The translations under genes and the position numbers were made by a program. The notes beneath the pieces were generated by a model that was not told the DNA's origin, did no database searches, and was given only the letters and a program-made list of their open reading frames with translations. Below, one piece after another: positions 19,906 through 30,500 of a DNA stretch of 64,000 nt. Source of the DNA: Atrina japonica (taxonomy: Eukaryota; Mollusca; Bivalvia; Pterioida; Pinnidae); the NCBI GenBank assembly GCA_030159075.1, contig BROG01000973.1, positions 62,001 through 126,000 of the forward strand. Direction: 5' to 3'. How positions within the stretch are numbered: the stretch's first letter is position 1; every line of letters begins with the position of its first letter.

Positions 19906-21030
19906 TTAATAGACGAGCTCCCGGAAACGACCATCCTTCATGTTGATTTGTCCGTCTTTGATTGTGAAAATGTAAACCTCCAAGGGTTCGGTAGAGACTT
20001 CGGCATCTCTATCGATTCGGACGGAAACGCCTTGGTGAAGCTTACGACCCGTGCCGTGGAGATGATTTTCCGGTATCGTTCGTAAATCTAACCAGAGGGC
20101 GTAATGATCTTTGAGATATTTCCCCTCAGTCATTATATTCAGGTCGAGTTCCTTGGCGACTATTTCTGTAACTGTTTTGCGATTTAAGGAACCCGAGAAA
20201 AACTTTTTAATTTCCTTGTAGTGGTATCGAGGTTTCATTCCCTCATCGTAGAGTTGGGTCGATTTTCCCTCGATGGTCACTTTCACATTGGTGATTCTCG
20301 GATAATAAAAAGCTTCCGGATCGTTATTAGAAGGATCCTTGAAGAGAAACAGAATACCCGAGAGAGAACGGGCGGGGGTGTTGATTTTATAATTGAGGTC
20401 AGGGGCCGATTTACTTATCGTCTCTCTGTGATATAGCGCTATTCTGTTGAAGTAATAAACCTGGTTTTCCCCACCTACCTCTGTCTGACGCTGCGAGCGA
20501 GATTGGCGTCTGTAATTATGTCGAATTCCAAAGTGATGTTGGTGGCCTTATAACTAACCTTTTTATCGGCATCACCGGGGTCTGTCGAGACGACGTGTTC
20601 GGCATCGTTTAATGTCAACATGTATTCTAATCTATCGCGTAATCCCGCTTGATAAAAGGGTTCGCTCGTTTCCAAGATTTCGAAATCCAGGGGAATGCAA
20701 AATCGATTGCCGTGCGCCGCGGCAAGTTCGTAGTATTCGTTACTGTTGCGAGGCAATTTATAGCCAATGGGTTTTGCCCTTAATTTATTGAGATCGTCAC
20801 TCTGTATTCCCTGATCTGTCATCCTAGACTGTCGTTTTAGTTTCCAAAGATCGTCTTGAATGGTATTCCCCGAAAGCTTCACTACCATTTTTTTGACGAT
20901 GTTGCGCCCCAAATTATTATAAACAATTGGCAAGCGGGCTATGGGAAACGACGACCATTTTATGTTCGCCCTTCACGCCGAAGGGTGTGCGCAATTTTCT
21001 ATCGGGATCGACAATGTGTCCGTAATTCAT
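19906..21030 (-). pseudogene. Polinton major capsid protein (double jelly-roll), broken
   Basis: The reading starts at ATG 21030 (MNYGHIVDPDRKL...) and ends at 19906, about 370 residues. It is broken into three frames. Segments typical of Polinton major capsid proteins are VYNNLGRNIVKKMVVKLSGN near the N-terminus, RMTDQGIQSDDLNKLRA, then LSGILFLFKDPSNNDPEAFY, and at the C-terminus LDLRTIPENHLHGTGRKL with DGQINMKDGRF. The family forms the hexon-like capsomers of virus particles; here this is inferred from recalled family features, not from a search. Frameshifts occur near 20930 and near 20480. About 45 bp separate its ATG from the divergent gene at 21076. Confidence 0.82.
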
Positions 21031-21075
21031 TATCTTTTTAAAGTGTGCAATAAAAAATTTAAATCGTTTTAAAAA

Positions 21076-22296
21076 ATGGCTGATATTCACGATTTCGATA
21101 ATCCGACGTACGACGATGATGATGATGTTCAAGAAACATCGTTAAACGACAACGATGAAACCCCGCTTGTGGATAATACGGAACCACCCGTGCAGGATGC
21201 TTTTAAATTACCAGATCCTCCCCTCGATACTCGAGAAGGCCAACAAGAACGTTTAAGAACCGGTGAACTCATGGACGAATGGATAAAAAAAACGGGAGGT
21301 AGTGTTAAAGGGTTAGAATTTACATCTGATGAAAAAGATAATTTATATGCATATAGTAAGAATGATAAGTGGATTTTATTAAACGCTAAACGTACTCCTA
21401 GGGAATTTGTAGCAGTAAGAACGTTAAAAGATAGAGGTGGTGTGCAATTTGTTAAAGACTTGGGTTTATACGATCAACTTCCGGGAATAAAAGAGGCAAA
21501 AAATGTAGATAGTAAAATCACTACTGTAGAAGAAATAAAAATGGATGTTTTTAACAGTGACGAAACGCGAGTAAAACGATTAGACGACTGAGTATCAGAA
21601 GTATCGGATAGTATACAAGACCTCGCCAATAAAGTGGAGGAAGAGGGAGGCGCGGAACTGCTATCTGTACGAGAATTACGGGGATTGGATAAATGTTTAC
21701 GAACCATTCGCGGTGAATTACGCGGTCAAGAAGGCAAAAGAGTGGAACGCGAACGATTGATATCGGAATTGACTGAAAGACTCAAAAACAATCCGGATGA
21801 AAAAGAATGGCTTGAGAGAGAAATAACGAAAGCGCGCGGTGAACTCGACGGGATTAACGAGAGTATCGCTATTCTCGATGATCGATTGCGATCTCAATTG
21901 ACTACTATAAAAGAGTCGATCAAGAGGCTACTCGACGACAATCTCCCGTTGAGAGAAAGAATTGCCAATCTGTTCAAAGAACAGGGCATCACCATCTTTA
22001 GCGTCTTGACCGCCATCGGAATGACCGTCGCGTTTTTGGTCGAATTGTTGATACCGGACGTCACACCGATTAAACCGCCACCGCCTCCTCCAAACAAAGA
22101 GGGTGGCTTACAGGAATGGCTCAAGAAACAGCTAGATTTGGTCGGAAAACTGCTCGCGAGATTGGCTGTCAAATTCGGCGAAGCGTTACCGGGTATATTG
22201 GGCAGCATCCTTTCTTGGATCTTGTCGACGCTCAGCAAAACGGCCGTTTGGTTGGGAGAACATCTGTGGGTGTTGGGCATGGTTGTCGTCGGATGA
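21076..22296 (+). pseudogene. Polinton-conserved coiled-coil and membrane protein, one internal stop
   Basis: A frame of 406 codons from ATG 21076 to TGA at 22294-22296, interrupted only by TGA at 21589-21591. The N-terminus is acidic and disordered. The middle (residues about 185-290) is a long charged coiled coil (RLISELTERLKNNPDEKEWL). Then come LFKEQGITIFSVLTAIGMTV, which looks like a transmembrane segment, a proline run (PPPPPP) and an amphipathic, glycine-rich C-terminus ending in further hydrophobic stretches (LPGILGSILSWILSTLS). I recall this arrangement from proteins in invertebrate Polintons (one of the PX/PY/PW group), where the function is not established. It might be a minor virion or membrane-interacting protein. 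Confidence 0.75.
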
Positions 22297-22299
22297 TTG

Positions 22300-23367
22300 T
22301 TAACGAAACTGGACGAAGAGAAGAAAAGAAAATAACGATAGAGCGAAAACGGCAGTCTTTTGACTTTCGTGATCGTCCTGTTTTTGCAGTTGGTTAGGTG
22401 GTGGTTTGATCTGTTTAGGCGGTGATGGTTTAATCTGTTTAGGAGGTGATGGCTTAATCTGTTGGGTGAATGTTTTCGCATTAAGGTCGACGTTCAATCC
22501 CGGTTTTGTCAATTCGGGCGCGATCAAGATTTCGTTATTATAATTGGCGATGTTGGCACCGATTTTCAGCTCCATGTTGCTGGGTAGCATGTAAAGCCCC
22601 GGATGGATGACGAAATCGAGTTTGGAATTTGCATATCTTAGACAATCTTCGTAGCGAGAAATGTCGGCGGGTAAATCGAGCGGTCTGTTGATAACATCCT
22701 CGACGTTGACTAAAAATTGTTTCTGGGCGTCGAGCGAGGTTGCGCCGGCGTCCACGATCGAGGCCCTTGTTTGACCTTGAGCGCCCAAGACGGCCCAGGC
22801 GAAGACGCGAATGGAAGCGTCCAATCTGGCCAGACCCGGAAGCGTGAATCCCTCCGAGCGGTTTGCGATGAACGTGGACCACTTCGTGTTATACTTTCCG
22901 AAGATGGTTCCCTTGATTTTCCAGTCCGCGCGGACTGACACTCCGAATTCGCGACAGATTCGTTTGTACGCCGAAACGTCGATGGCGTTCGTGTAGTGAT
23001 CGAAATCGGAATCGCTGGGCAAGGGGACGGCGATTTCCTTCAAGATCCTTCTGATTTGATAGTAAACGTGAAATTGAAAGAACGATTTCGACAGTTTGTC
23101 GTTTCCCATACCCAACGTCACGCCGCATCCGGTCGTGGCGCACCACACCGCGAAATTTAACTGGTTCTGCCAGAACCCTCCGGTTATGGGATGTTGATAC
23201 CACCGGTGCAACATGGTGTAATATTTGGAAGTTCCGTCTTCAAAGACGTTCGGGTTATTATACTTGACGAAAATATTCTCGAACGACGCGCGAAACTTTT
23301 TAGTCGTATTGACGTAGACGTCAAAAGACGACAAATCCAAATCCTCCTTGTATTCGTAAACATTCAT
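22300..23367 (-). CDS. Polinton-conserved protein, probable virion component
   Basis: An intact 355-residue ORF, start ATG at 23367 and stop at 22300. Recognisable conserved text includes QNQLNFAVWCATTGCGVTL, FHVYYQIRRILKEI and AVLGAQGQTRASI followed by DAQKQFLVNVED. These recur in predicted proteins of cnidarian and other invertebrate Polintons (PX/PY class). The C-terminal part has a triplicated QIKPSPPK linker and ends in a hydrophobic segment (AVFALSLFSFLLFV), a possible membrane anchor. It is convergent with the gene on its left (3 bp gap). One of the few large undisrupted ORFs of the element. Function unknown. Confidence 0.78.
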   Translation of the reverse strand: MNVYEYKEDLDLSSFDVYVNTTKKFRASFENIFVKYNNPNVFEDGTSKYYTMLHRWYQHPITGGFWQNQLNFAVWCATTGCGVTLGMGNDKLSKSFFQFHVYYQIRRILKEIAVPLPSDSDFDHYTNAIDVSAYKRICREFGVSVRADWKIKGTIFGKYNTKWSTFIANRSEGFTLPGLARLDASIRVFAWAVLGAQGQTRASIVDAGATSLDAQKQFLVNVEDVINRPLDLPADISRYEDCLRYANSKLDFVIHPGLYMLPSNMELKIGANIANYNNEILIAPELTKPGLNVDLNAKTFTQQIKPSPPKQIKPSPPKQIKPPPNQLQKQDDHESQKTAVFALSLFSFLLFVQFR

Positions 23368-23402
23368 CTTTTATTTAAAAAATAAAATAGTTATGAAAAA
23401 AC

Positions 23403-24066
23403 ATGTTTCATCTCGTGACGAAAATCGGTAAACCAGTGAAACTATTTCAATACATCGATAACGCGAATGGCGCGTGGGAGTAAAGTCCGTCCATTTTTGG
23501 AACGGTCTGTACAACATAAAAAAAGATGTCGAGATACAACACGCCAAAGGTAGAGAGAGACCGAGAATCCATACCGTGCAAGCCGGATCGTACACGTTCA
23601 AAGACATACAACGAATTCTCATTAAATATCTTGAGAAAGTAGTATTGGACAAAACCACGATGATAGTAAGACTCGATGGTAAAGAGTCTAATTTGCTGCA
23701 GCTTCCGCCGGAACTCACCAAGATTCTCGGAATCGGCAAAAACGTTTCTCTCGTCGGGACCATCTACCCGACAAATAGCATAAACCTGCAACCGGTGGAA
23801 CTACTTAACGTTCATCTCGAAGAACTTGCCGAGGGAGACACGTTCAAAGACGGGCAACTGAACGACGTCGTCAAATCCCTGCCGTGTCCCAACGTGAAAT
23901 TTTCCGAGTTGTATGTCGAAAACGTCGAACGTCTCGTTTTTTTAAAGTTGAAACGCGATCGCATCACGAAATTAACGATAGATCTAAAAGACGAAAACGG
24001 ATAACTTGTCGACAATCACGGGCACCCCCCGTTCACGTGCTGTTAGAGTTTAAGAAAATTATTTAG
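23403..24066 (+). pseudogene. Polinton minor capsid (penton-like) protein, broken
   Basis: Starts at ATG 23403, ends at TAG 24064-24066, about 220 residues. The N-terminal text around SVHFWNGLYNI and the segment HTVQAGSYTFKDIQRIL match the single jelly-roll penton-type minor capsid proteins of Polintons (family pattern: aromatic-NS/G-x-YNI, then a Gly-x-Tyr-Thr/Ile strand). LQLPPELTKILGIGK is also typical. Breaks: a frame change just before the in-frame TAA at 23481-23483, and another at a C run near 24025, after the TAA at 24002-24004. The role in capsid vertices is inferred from the family. Confidence 0.82.
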
Positions 24067-24082
24067 AAATAATAAAAAGGGG

Positions 24083-24474
24083 ATGTCTAGATCGGGATTC
24101 TATTACGAAGACTTAGAAAGAGAAGAACTCTTGGAAGACGTTAAAGAGGAGGTCGCCATGTTGACCAAAAACCGCCGCATCATGAACACGTTCCAATTCG
24201 ACATGAATAAAAACGGAAGACTCAGACCGCCGCTGGGCATGAAGATGTTATTCGACGGTCACGTCATTCGTCTCGGACTCTTGGGGGAATTAGACTGACG
24301 TTAATCTTGAACGACGTCGAACACAAAACCTTTCAAACGAAAACCGGCGACGTCGTCATGTTGAATCCTCCATTACGAGTGACATCGGGCAACGTTCTAA
24401 ATTTTGGAGTGAATAAAGGGTCGAAATCGGGAACCGTCAACGGCGTTGTCGTAGTAAAAAAAAGAGATGAGTAA
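24083..24474 (+). pseudogene. small Polinton ORF of unknown function, frameshifted
   Basis: ATG at 24083 (MSRSGFYYEDLEREELLEDV...). The frame changes near 24285, and the continuation ends at TAA 24472-24474 with GTVNGVVVVKKRDE. About 130 residues: a helical, charged N-terminus followed by a beta-rich C-terminus. I do not recognise it. It lies 17 bp after the minor capsid gene and overlaps the next ATG by 8 bp, as expected in a compact virus-like gene cluster. Confidence 0.6.
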
Positions 24475-25000
24475 AAATGAATTATATCCGACGTTAGAAA
24501 ACGATCCACAACAATATCGTTTAAAACGAATTGGCGAGATCAAACAGACGTTTCGTCGAGAGATCGAAACGCGGAAGAGCATGCATAAAAAGTATAAATG
24601 AACGGTGAACACCGCAGACGGCGTTGACACGGCCCTCATCTCGGGAGGCATCGCCGTCGGAGGACTCGGATTTCTCCTTCCCATCGCGGGACTACCTCTC
24701 CAAATTATAGCCCTGGCTGCGGGTTCGGTGGGGTTGGCCCTGAAAGGGATAAGACGATTACTGCTGAAAAAATCGGAAAAACACCTCAAGATCACCAAAC
24801 TCGCGGAGAGTAAACTTAACTCAATATCGGATCTGGTGAGTCGAGCGCTCGAGGACGGGAAGATCTCGGACGAAGAATTTGCCACCGTGTCCCACGAGTC
24901 GACCAAGTATCGCGAAATGAAAGACAAACTCTATTCTACCCACAAGGTTCAAAAAAGCAAGCAACTCCTAGACCTCGTAAACAAATCCACTTCGCGATAA
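24467..25000 (+). pseudogene. Polinton-conserved membrane protein, one internal stop
   Basis: ATG at 24467 overlaps the end of the preceding ORF. The frame is open to TAA at 24998-25000 except for TGA at 24599-24601. After a charged N-terminus the protein has two hydrophobic, glycine-rich segments (TALISGGIAVGGLGFLLPIA and IIALAAGSVGLAL), then a helical tail with the conserved text LAESKLNSISDLVSRALEDG and KISDEEF. I recall this arrangement in invertebrate Polintons. The function is unknown; membrane interaction is inferred from hydrophobicity. Confidence 0.72.
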
Positions 25001-25023
25001 CTATAGATTTTTTAAAATAAAAT

Positions 25024-25197
25024 ATGAAACGTTTTACCGAGATGGTAATGTTCGTGTTGTTATCGTTTATCGTTTTATGGATTTTGCTAATATTAGCCAT
25101 GATATTATATATTTTACGCTTAGAACGTTATCGCCTAACGGAAAAAATGGCTAAGAAAAATGTTGCAGTCTTTATAAAAAAAATGCATCTATATTAA
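25024..25197 (+). CDS. short single-pass membrane peptide
   Basis: 57 residues, ATG 25024 to TAA 25195-25197. Almost the whole centre is hydrophobic (MVMFVLLSFIVLWILLILAM), followed by a basic tail. It is preceded by tttttaaaataaaat, like other genes of the element, and followed after 4 bp by the next ATG. It may be genuine because the spacing is tight and the frame intact, but it is short. Confidence 0.55.
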   Translation: MKRFTEMVMFVLLSFIVLWILLILAMILYILRLERYRLTEKMAKKNVAVFIKKMHLY

Positions 25198-25201
25198 AAA
25201 C

Positions 25202-25738
25202 ATGAATGTAGACGATGTATTAGCGAACGATATACCCGGCAAAGATATATCTACCAAAGACAGATTATCGGCCATCGTCAGTTCCGGACGTGCGCGTCAT
25301 TTTCTAGGAAAAGACGTGACTTCTTCCGAATTGGAAAAGATGAACGATAAGGAGGTTGAAATCATGAGTCGTCTGTTAGACGCTCTACTCGGCATGCTCA
25401 TGACTAAATCAATAGCAAATTCCCTCATCTATCTGTATTCTCAAGGTCTTAAACATTTTTTCGATCTCAAAGACGAGCCTAAAATGATCGAGGAATTGGA
25501 TGAAGACCCCTTCTTGGACAATGCCATCTGCGAAATGTGTTGTAGTTTATATTACAAATACGGATCGGTATTAGCACCTCTCAGTATAGCCACCATTTCA
25601 AGCTGTCACATTGTCGGATTTAAAAAATCTGACGTTATAGAAAAACACGATGAATCCGGAGGAATTAATAGGGAAGATGGAAATAAAGAAGAAGAATCCA
25701 AAACGTCAGGAAGCGGGGAAGAAGGGTGCCAAACGTAG
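25202..25738 (+). CDS. Polinton-conserved protein of unknown function
   Basis: 178 residues, intact, ATG 25202. Conserved-looking segments are LSAIVSSGRARHFLGKDVTS and MNDKEVEIMSRLLDALLG, followed by hydrophobic helices (LAPLSIATISSCHIVGF) and an acidic, Glu/Ser-rich tail. The same blocks occur in predicted proteins of other invertebrate Polintons as I recall them. The function is not established. Its last 89 bases overlap the next ORF in another frame. Confidence 0.68.
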   Translation: MNVDDVLANDIPGKDISTKDRLSAIVSSGRARHFLGKDVTSSELEKMNDKEVEIMSRLLDALLGMLMTKSIANSLIYLYSQGLKHFFDLKDEPKMIEELDEDPFLDNAICEMCCSLYYKYGSVLAPLSIATISSCHIVGFKKSDVIEKHDESGGINREDGNKEEESKTSGSGEEGCQT

Positions 25739-26030
25739 ATGGAGTAGCAATGCTAATAGCAATGATAGCAATGCTAATAGCAATGATAGCAATGCTAATA
25801 GCAATGATAGCAATGCTAATAGCAACAATAGCAATGCTATTAGTAACGATAGCTGGAAATGGCTAGCGGGCGGACTCGTAGTTGTTGGATTTCTGGTCTA
25901 CATAAAACCCAAAGTAATTCCGGCTCCAGTAATTCAGCCCAAAGTAATTCCAGCTCCAGTAATTCAGCCCAAAGCAATTCCAGCCTCAGTAATTCAACCC
26001 CCCAAACCCAACGCCCATGAAATGTTATAA
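25650..26030 (+). CDS. basic, repeat-containing single-pass membrane protein
   Basis: 126 residues from ATG 25650, in a different frame from the preceding gene. The N-terminus is very basic (KMEIKKKNPKRQEAGKKGAK), then about five copies of a 21-bp unit giving an Asn/Ser/Asp tract (NANSNDS), a hydrophobic segment (WLAGGLVVVGFLVYI), and three copies of a 30-bp unit (KPKVIPAPVIQP type). NPKRQEAGKKGAK resembles basic DNA-condensing tails in Polinton proteins. The two internal repeats suggest replication slippage. Function unknown. Confidence 0.62.
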   Translation: MNPEELIGKMEIKKKNPKRQEAGKKGAKRRWSSNANSNDSNANSNDSNANSNDSNANSNNSNAISNDSWKWLAGGLVVVGFLVYIKPKVIPAPVIQPKVIPAPVIQPKAIPASVIQPPKPNAHEML

Positions 26031-26055
26031 ATAATTTTTTCTTATTTAAAAAAGA

Positions 26056-26280
26056 ATGAGTGAAAAAGATTTAGTCAACACCGCGTATCACGCCGCCGTC
26101 AATACGGGAATTGCCATCGGATACGCGCAACTCTCCAAGAAATTTTTAAAGATGCCGGTGCCTAAGATGGATTTAGATCCAAAGGATTTCGGGATGATCC
26201 TCCTCGAATTTGCTCTCGCCGATTACACCAAGGACATGTTGGTCAAAAAGGGAATCATTCCCGCCGATATCATGAAATAA
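26056..26280 (+). CDS. small hydrophobic Polinton-conserved protein
   Basis: 74 residues, ATG 26056, intact. Pattern: AYHAAVNTGIAIGYAQLSKK, MPVPKMDLDP, then LLEFALADYTKDMLVKKGII. This matches my recollection of a small hydrophobic protein in invertebrate Polintons. It is preceded by cttatttaaaaaagaATG. It is presumably membrane-associated; role unknown. Confidence 0.65.
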   Translation: MSEKDLVNTAYHAAVNTGIAIGYAQLSKKFLKMPVPKMDLDPKDFGMILLEFALADYTKDMLVKKGIIPADIMK

Positions 26281-26298
26281 AATAAAACCTCTATTAAA

Positions 26299-26696
26299 AT
26301 GGCAATGATCGCGATGATGGTAGGTGGTGCATTGGTCAACGCCTTGGCGTTTTCTGGATCGCAATTTTATTTTTGAATCACGACGAGCAAAAAAGACACG
26401 ACGAAGCGATGGAAAAACTGTCCAAGGCCAGAGACGAATGGAATCACAAACGCACGAAAAGATTAGATTTTTTAAACGAGAGATTGAAAAAAGAAGGACA
26501 CGCATTATACACCTATAAAGAAGTGGATGCCGCCATGTCTCTATACTCACAGATGATGGGAGAAGAGGAGATGTCTCCCGAACCGAAATTGAGCGATTTT
26601 TATCAGCCCTCCGAAGAGCAAAAAGATAAAGAAATCCTCTTCGTGTTGATAGGAACGGGGTTAGTGTTTTATGGCGTAAAAAAATATGTCGCATAA
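26299..26696 (+). pseudogene. Polinton-conserved protein, frameshifted
   Basis: ATG 26299 begins a hydrophobic segment (MAMIAMMVGGALVNALAFSG) that hits TGA at 26374-26376. The continuation in another frame (EKLSKARDEWNHKRTKRLDF, then EPKLSDFYQPSEEQKDKEIL) runs to TAA at 26694-26696 and ends in a second hydrophobic segment (FVLIGTGLVFYGV). Both halves belong to one conserved Polinton protein of about 130 residues in my recollection, so a frameshift lies near 26370. Function unknown. Confidence 0.68.
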
Positions 26697-26702
26697 AGTA
26701 AA

Positions 26703-27580
26703 ATGGAAGAGATCTATTACAAACGATATTGGAAAGGAAAAGCGGCCATCGAGAAATTGGCCAAAGCGGCTAAAGTCAGCGAAAAGGAAGCGTTCGATTT
26801 CTTGAAAAAACAAGACGTGTGGCAAATCTATCTACCCGCCCCCAAGAAAATCGTACGACCTAAATTCGAAAATGCAAAAGAAAACGACATTCACCAGGCC
26901 GATCTATTGTTTTTACCGCACGATAAGGTGGGTAGAAAAACGTACAAATACGCGTTAACGGTGGTCGATGTGGGCACTCAATACTAAGAAGCGGAACCGT
27001 TGACGACTAAAGACAGTAAAGAAGTGGCCGACGCTTTCGAAAAAATTTATGAAAGACGTTTAACGTTTCCAAAATTACTACAAGTCGATCCCAGTCGCGA
27101 ATTCATGGGCGCCGTCTCCAAACTCATGTCCTGACACGACGCGAGAATAAGAAGGGGAAGAGTCGACGTTCATCTCGACCAAGCCATCGTCGAACGATTT
27201 AATAGAACGTTGGGAGAACGGTTGTTTAGCTATCAATACGACCAAGAGATGAAATCTAACGACAGAAACAGAGAATGGGTGAAACGGTTACCGGAAGTCG
27301 TATCAACGACGAGACCAAACCCCCCGAAGCGATAAAGCCTTCCACCGAAATTCGATCGCCGGTGGGCCCGTTTAATAAAGTTAGATATCTCTATCAACCC
27401 GGCGAGTTGGAAGGTGGAAAACGCAGGGCGACCGATCCCATTTGGAGCGTAGACAAATATGACGTCGATCGTCAGTTTAGAATGCAGGGTATCGACGTCT
27501 ATTACCTAAAAGAGCCCGCTCCTCAAAGAAATTTCGTTCGAGTTGATGATGGTGGATTAATTTATTATCTATATAAATAA
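26703..27580 (+). pseudogene. Polinton integrase (retroviral-type DDE), broken
   Basis: About 290 residues from ATG 26703 to TAA 27578-27580. The DDE core is recognisable: first Asp in IHQADLLFLPHD, second in LLQVDPSREFMGAV, Glu in QAIVERFNRTLGERLF. The C-terminal segment GPFNKVRYLYQPGELEGGKR and DPIWSVDKYDV resembles the chromodomain/SH3-like end of Polinton integrases. Breaks: TAA at 26985-26987, TGA at 27132-27134, and a frameshift near 27300. The enzyme would have made the 6-bp GAGAAC duplication. It is convergent with the polymerase gene, 8 bp apart. Confidence 0.92.
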
Positions 27581-27588
27581 TAAATTGT

Positions 27589-30500
27589 TTATTCCAATGC
27601 ATACGTGTGAATGTGATCTTCTCGAATGTAGACTTTCGTATCCAGAGGATCTAACGCCGTCTTATCTTGTTTGATCCCGTAAATGATCTGGTTAAACGAC
27701 CGCTGTGCATCTCGCGCGATATCTTGGCGTCGTGAAAGAGAGCCTCCTTATAATCGTTAAAGTCTATCTTGTTTTTCAAGACGCATCGTTTCACGCCTTT
27801 CGCTCGTTTGGAAACGCTATCGTCTCTCATTAACATGGCGTACATTTTTAGGTCTTAATCCGACGAATTCTTTGATGAGTTTCCCTCCGCATTCGTCTTT
27901 AAATTTACCAATCACCTTTTTATTTTTATCTTTGTTTCCGTGGAAGACCTTGTAATTGGAAAAATCATATTCGTCTTGATCTTTGAGCATGTCCTGATAG
28001 ACGTCGTCCGTTTGAATTTCGACTAACAGAGAGTCCGTATCGGTATAGAGTAGATTACATTTGTCTCTGTATTTCGCTTGTAGATGATTATAATACCAAC
28101 CGTACATGTGTCTTTTCGATAAATCCAAGATCACCATGCCGCAGTAAATGGCTTAAAGTGAAGAAAGGCCATGTTGTCGTTAATTTTAGTCAACCCGTCG
28201 TAAGAGGGCGAAGCGGTCATTTTTTGAATTTTTCTATCTTTGTCATTCACACCAACTATTTTTAACTTGGTTCTGTTCCGTTTATTCTCCATGGTCTTCC
28301 CGAACACAGCATTGTTCATGAGTTTGAAGAAATCCTTTTCGAAATCGTTTTTGGCCCGTTGACGCAATCGAGTGTTTTTATGGATGTAGCTCGCGAGCCA
28401 CGGCTCTTCGTCAAATTGTAAAGTTCTATGCACTTTGGTCAGTTTCATTCCCACCTCCAGATAGAGTTTTAACGTCTGGTAGTGCACGACGTATTCCTTT
28501 TTATCTCGTAGATTGGGCACGAGCTTTTGGGGACCCGCGTCGCGCATCCCGTTCTCTTTCATCAGTCTTCTCTGATACTCGGACGCATCGACCTTTAACG
28601 TTTCCGGAGCGAGCGGATAATTGTTGTGCGCCTCGTGCAATTCTTTCTTATACTCTAAATCGACTTCGAGGATGTATCCCTTTCCCTCGGGGGGATGATC
28701 TGGCACTTTGTCGATCCATTCAATGTTTCTACAAGGTAAGGGATGAGTCATGGCTTCGCTATAGAGAGCGTTAGCATCTAGATACATGATGTACTTAGAG
28801 GGTAGATCAGGGTCATAATCTTCTAAATATTTATTGTTCGCTTTAGAATAACGTTGCAGAACGTACGTGATCCCACCTCTGATCCCCTTTTCGATAAATA
28901 AATGCATGTCGTAATCGGTGAGCAACTCTAATTCAATTTTGGAGGTGAGCAACGCTGCATCCCAAGCCAAACCGGGGGCCGTGTAATAATGACACGGATC
29001 TAATGCGTAGTGTTTTAACGAAATGTTGCGAAATTCTTCAAACACGTCGCGTCCGATTTTAAATATAAATCGTGATAATCTCCCATATCCTTGCATCCGT
29101 ATTTACGCCAAACGGTTTGAGCGTGGTCATACTCTTTTTGAGAAATGTGAGTATCCGATAACGTACTGTAGAAATCTTCCTTCGGCGGAAGAGCGGTTTC
29201 ATTAAACCTGTCGAAAGAATTCATATATTCGTAGGGATAGACCCCTTTTCTCGTTAAAAGCGAGGCATCCTCGAATATAGATTTCATGATGGGATAATCG
29301 TTTAGATTTTTAGCTAACGTCTCGAGACCGCATGATAAGAATTGGAAACTGTCGATAAATCTCAAGGATCCAACAGAAAAACTGATAAACTTTTCATGAT
29401 TCATCGGAATGCAATTGACTGGTTCTTCCACTTCCATTTCCGATAATATTAAATGGGAATCGTAACCGCGAAGATTATGAAAGATGATGGGTATGTGTTT
29501 TGCCCTTCTTAATAACCTATTACATTTATTATGAGCCGCACCTCGAAATTTACCAGAAAGGTGACAATGATCTCTGACTTTGATGAGATCGAATTTTTCA
29601 TCCCTGATTTCGAGGTCAGTTTTTATGGTATCGTGGCGATCACGATACCATTCTAAATCGGATAATTCATATTTTAATTCATCTTTTTCCTCCTCAGAAG
29701 TCATCAGAGATGATATGCGATCGATATCACGTTCCAAACACGTCAAACTAGGTAATTTTTCCAGTTCCTTTAAAAGTTTCCTTCTCTGAGCCCATAAAGG
29801 AAACCACTTGTGAGCATCCCCCGAAAATTCATCTCCACAAATCCAACATCGCTTAGACTCCTCAAAGTTTTTCCTATCCTCGTGGGTCATACAGAGCTCT
29901 TTTTCCTTAGAACAAATGTCGTTAATCTTTTGTTTTTCTCGTTGTAAACTTTCTAGAAGATGTTTCACAGCATTCTCCCCGCGATAGAGTTGAGGCTCTT
30001 CGATCTTATCGATACCCTTCTCCGTTCTCCAAACGACTACATAACAGTATCCCGAAGGGTGATGACGCAATGTTTTCGTCGTTTTATCACCGGCCTCTTC
30101 ATTGATGGGCGAAATAATACACTCGAAATCCGCATAGATCGTGGCATATACGGGCTGTTTATTACCATAATTCTTAAACTTGAGAAGGTTTTTACCCTCC
30201 TTGGGCATGATGGGTTTCATGGGCGGATTGTTAATACCACGACAATCAGCCACGTGCTTTTTATAAACATCCTCGCTCGATAGTATTTTAAGACAACGAA
30301 GACATGGATATGATTTCCCATTACACTTTGAGTGGGAAGAGAACAATCTGGACGTATTCTTAATCCAAGAGTAATGCCATTTATCTTCTATACCTTCTAA
30401 CAGCAATAGATTAACTTCGCGATCGTGAAATCTTTCCGATATGTAATAAGGGAAAAAACCTCTACTCTCCGTCCACCCGAGAACGTTAACGGCGAGTCCG

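Noticed and set aside
21894..22481. 195-codon minus-strand frame
   Set aside because: Antisense to the Polinton coiled-coil protein and out of frame with the 22300-23367 gene; low-complexity His/Asn/Leu text.
22538..23203. Several frames of 60-114 codons on both strands
   Set aside because: Shadows of the GC-rich 22300-23367 gene.
24397..24927. 176-codon minus-strand frame
   Set aside because: Antisense shadow of the conserved membrane protein at 24467-25000.
26173..26694. 173-codon minus-strand frame
   Set aside because: Antisense to two conserved + strand genes; no family text.
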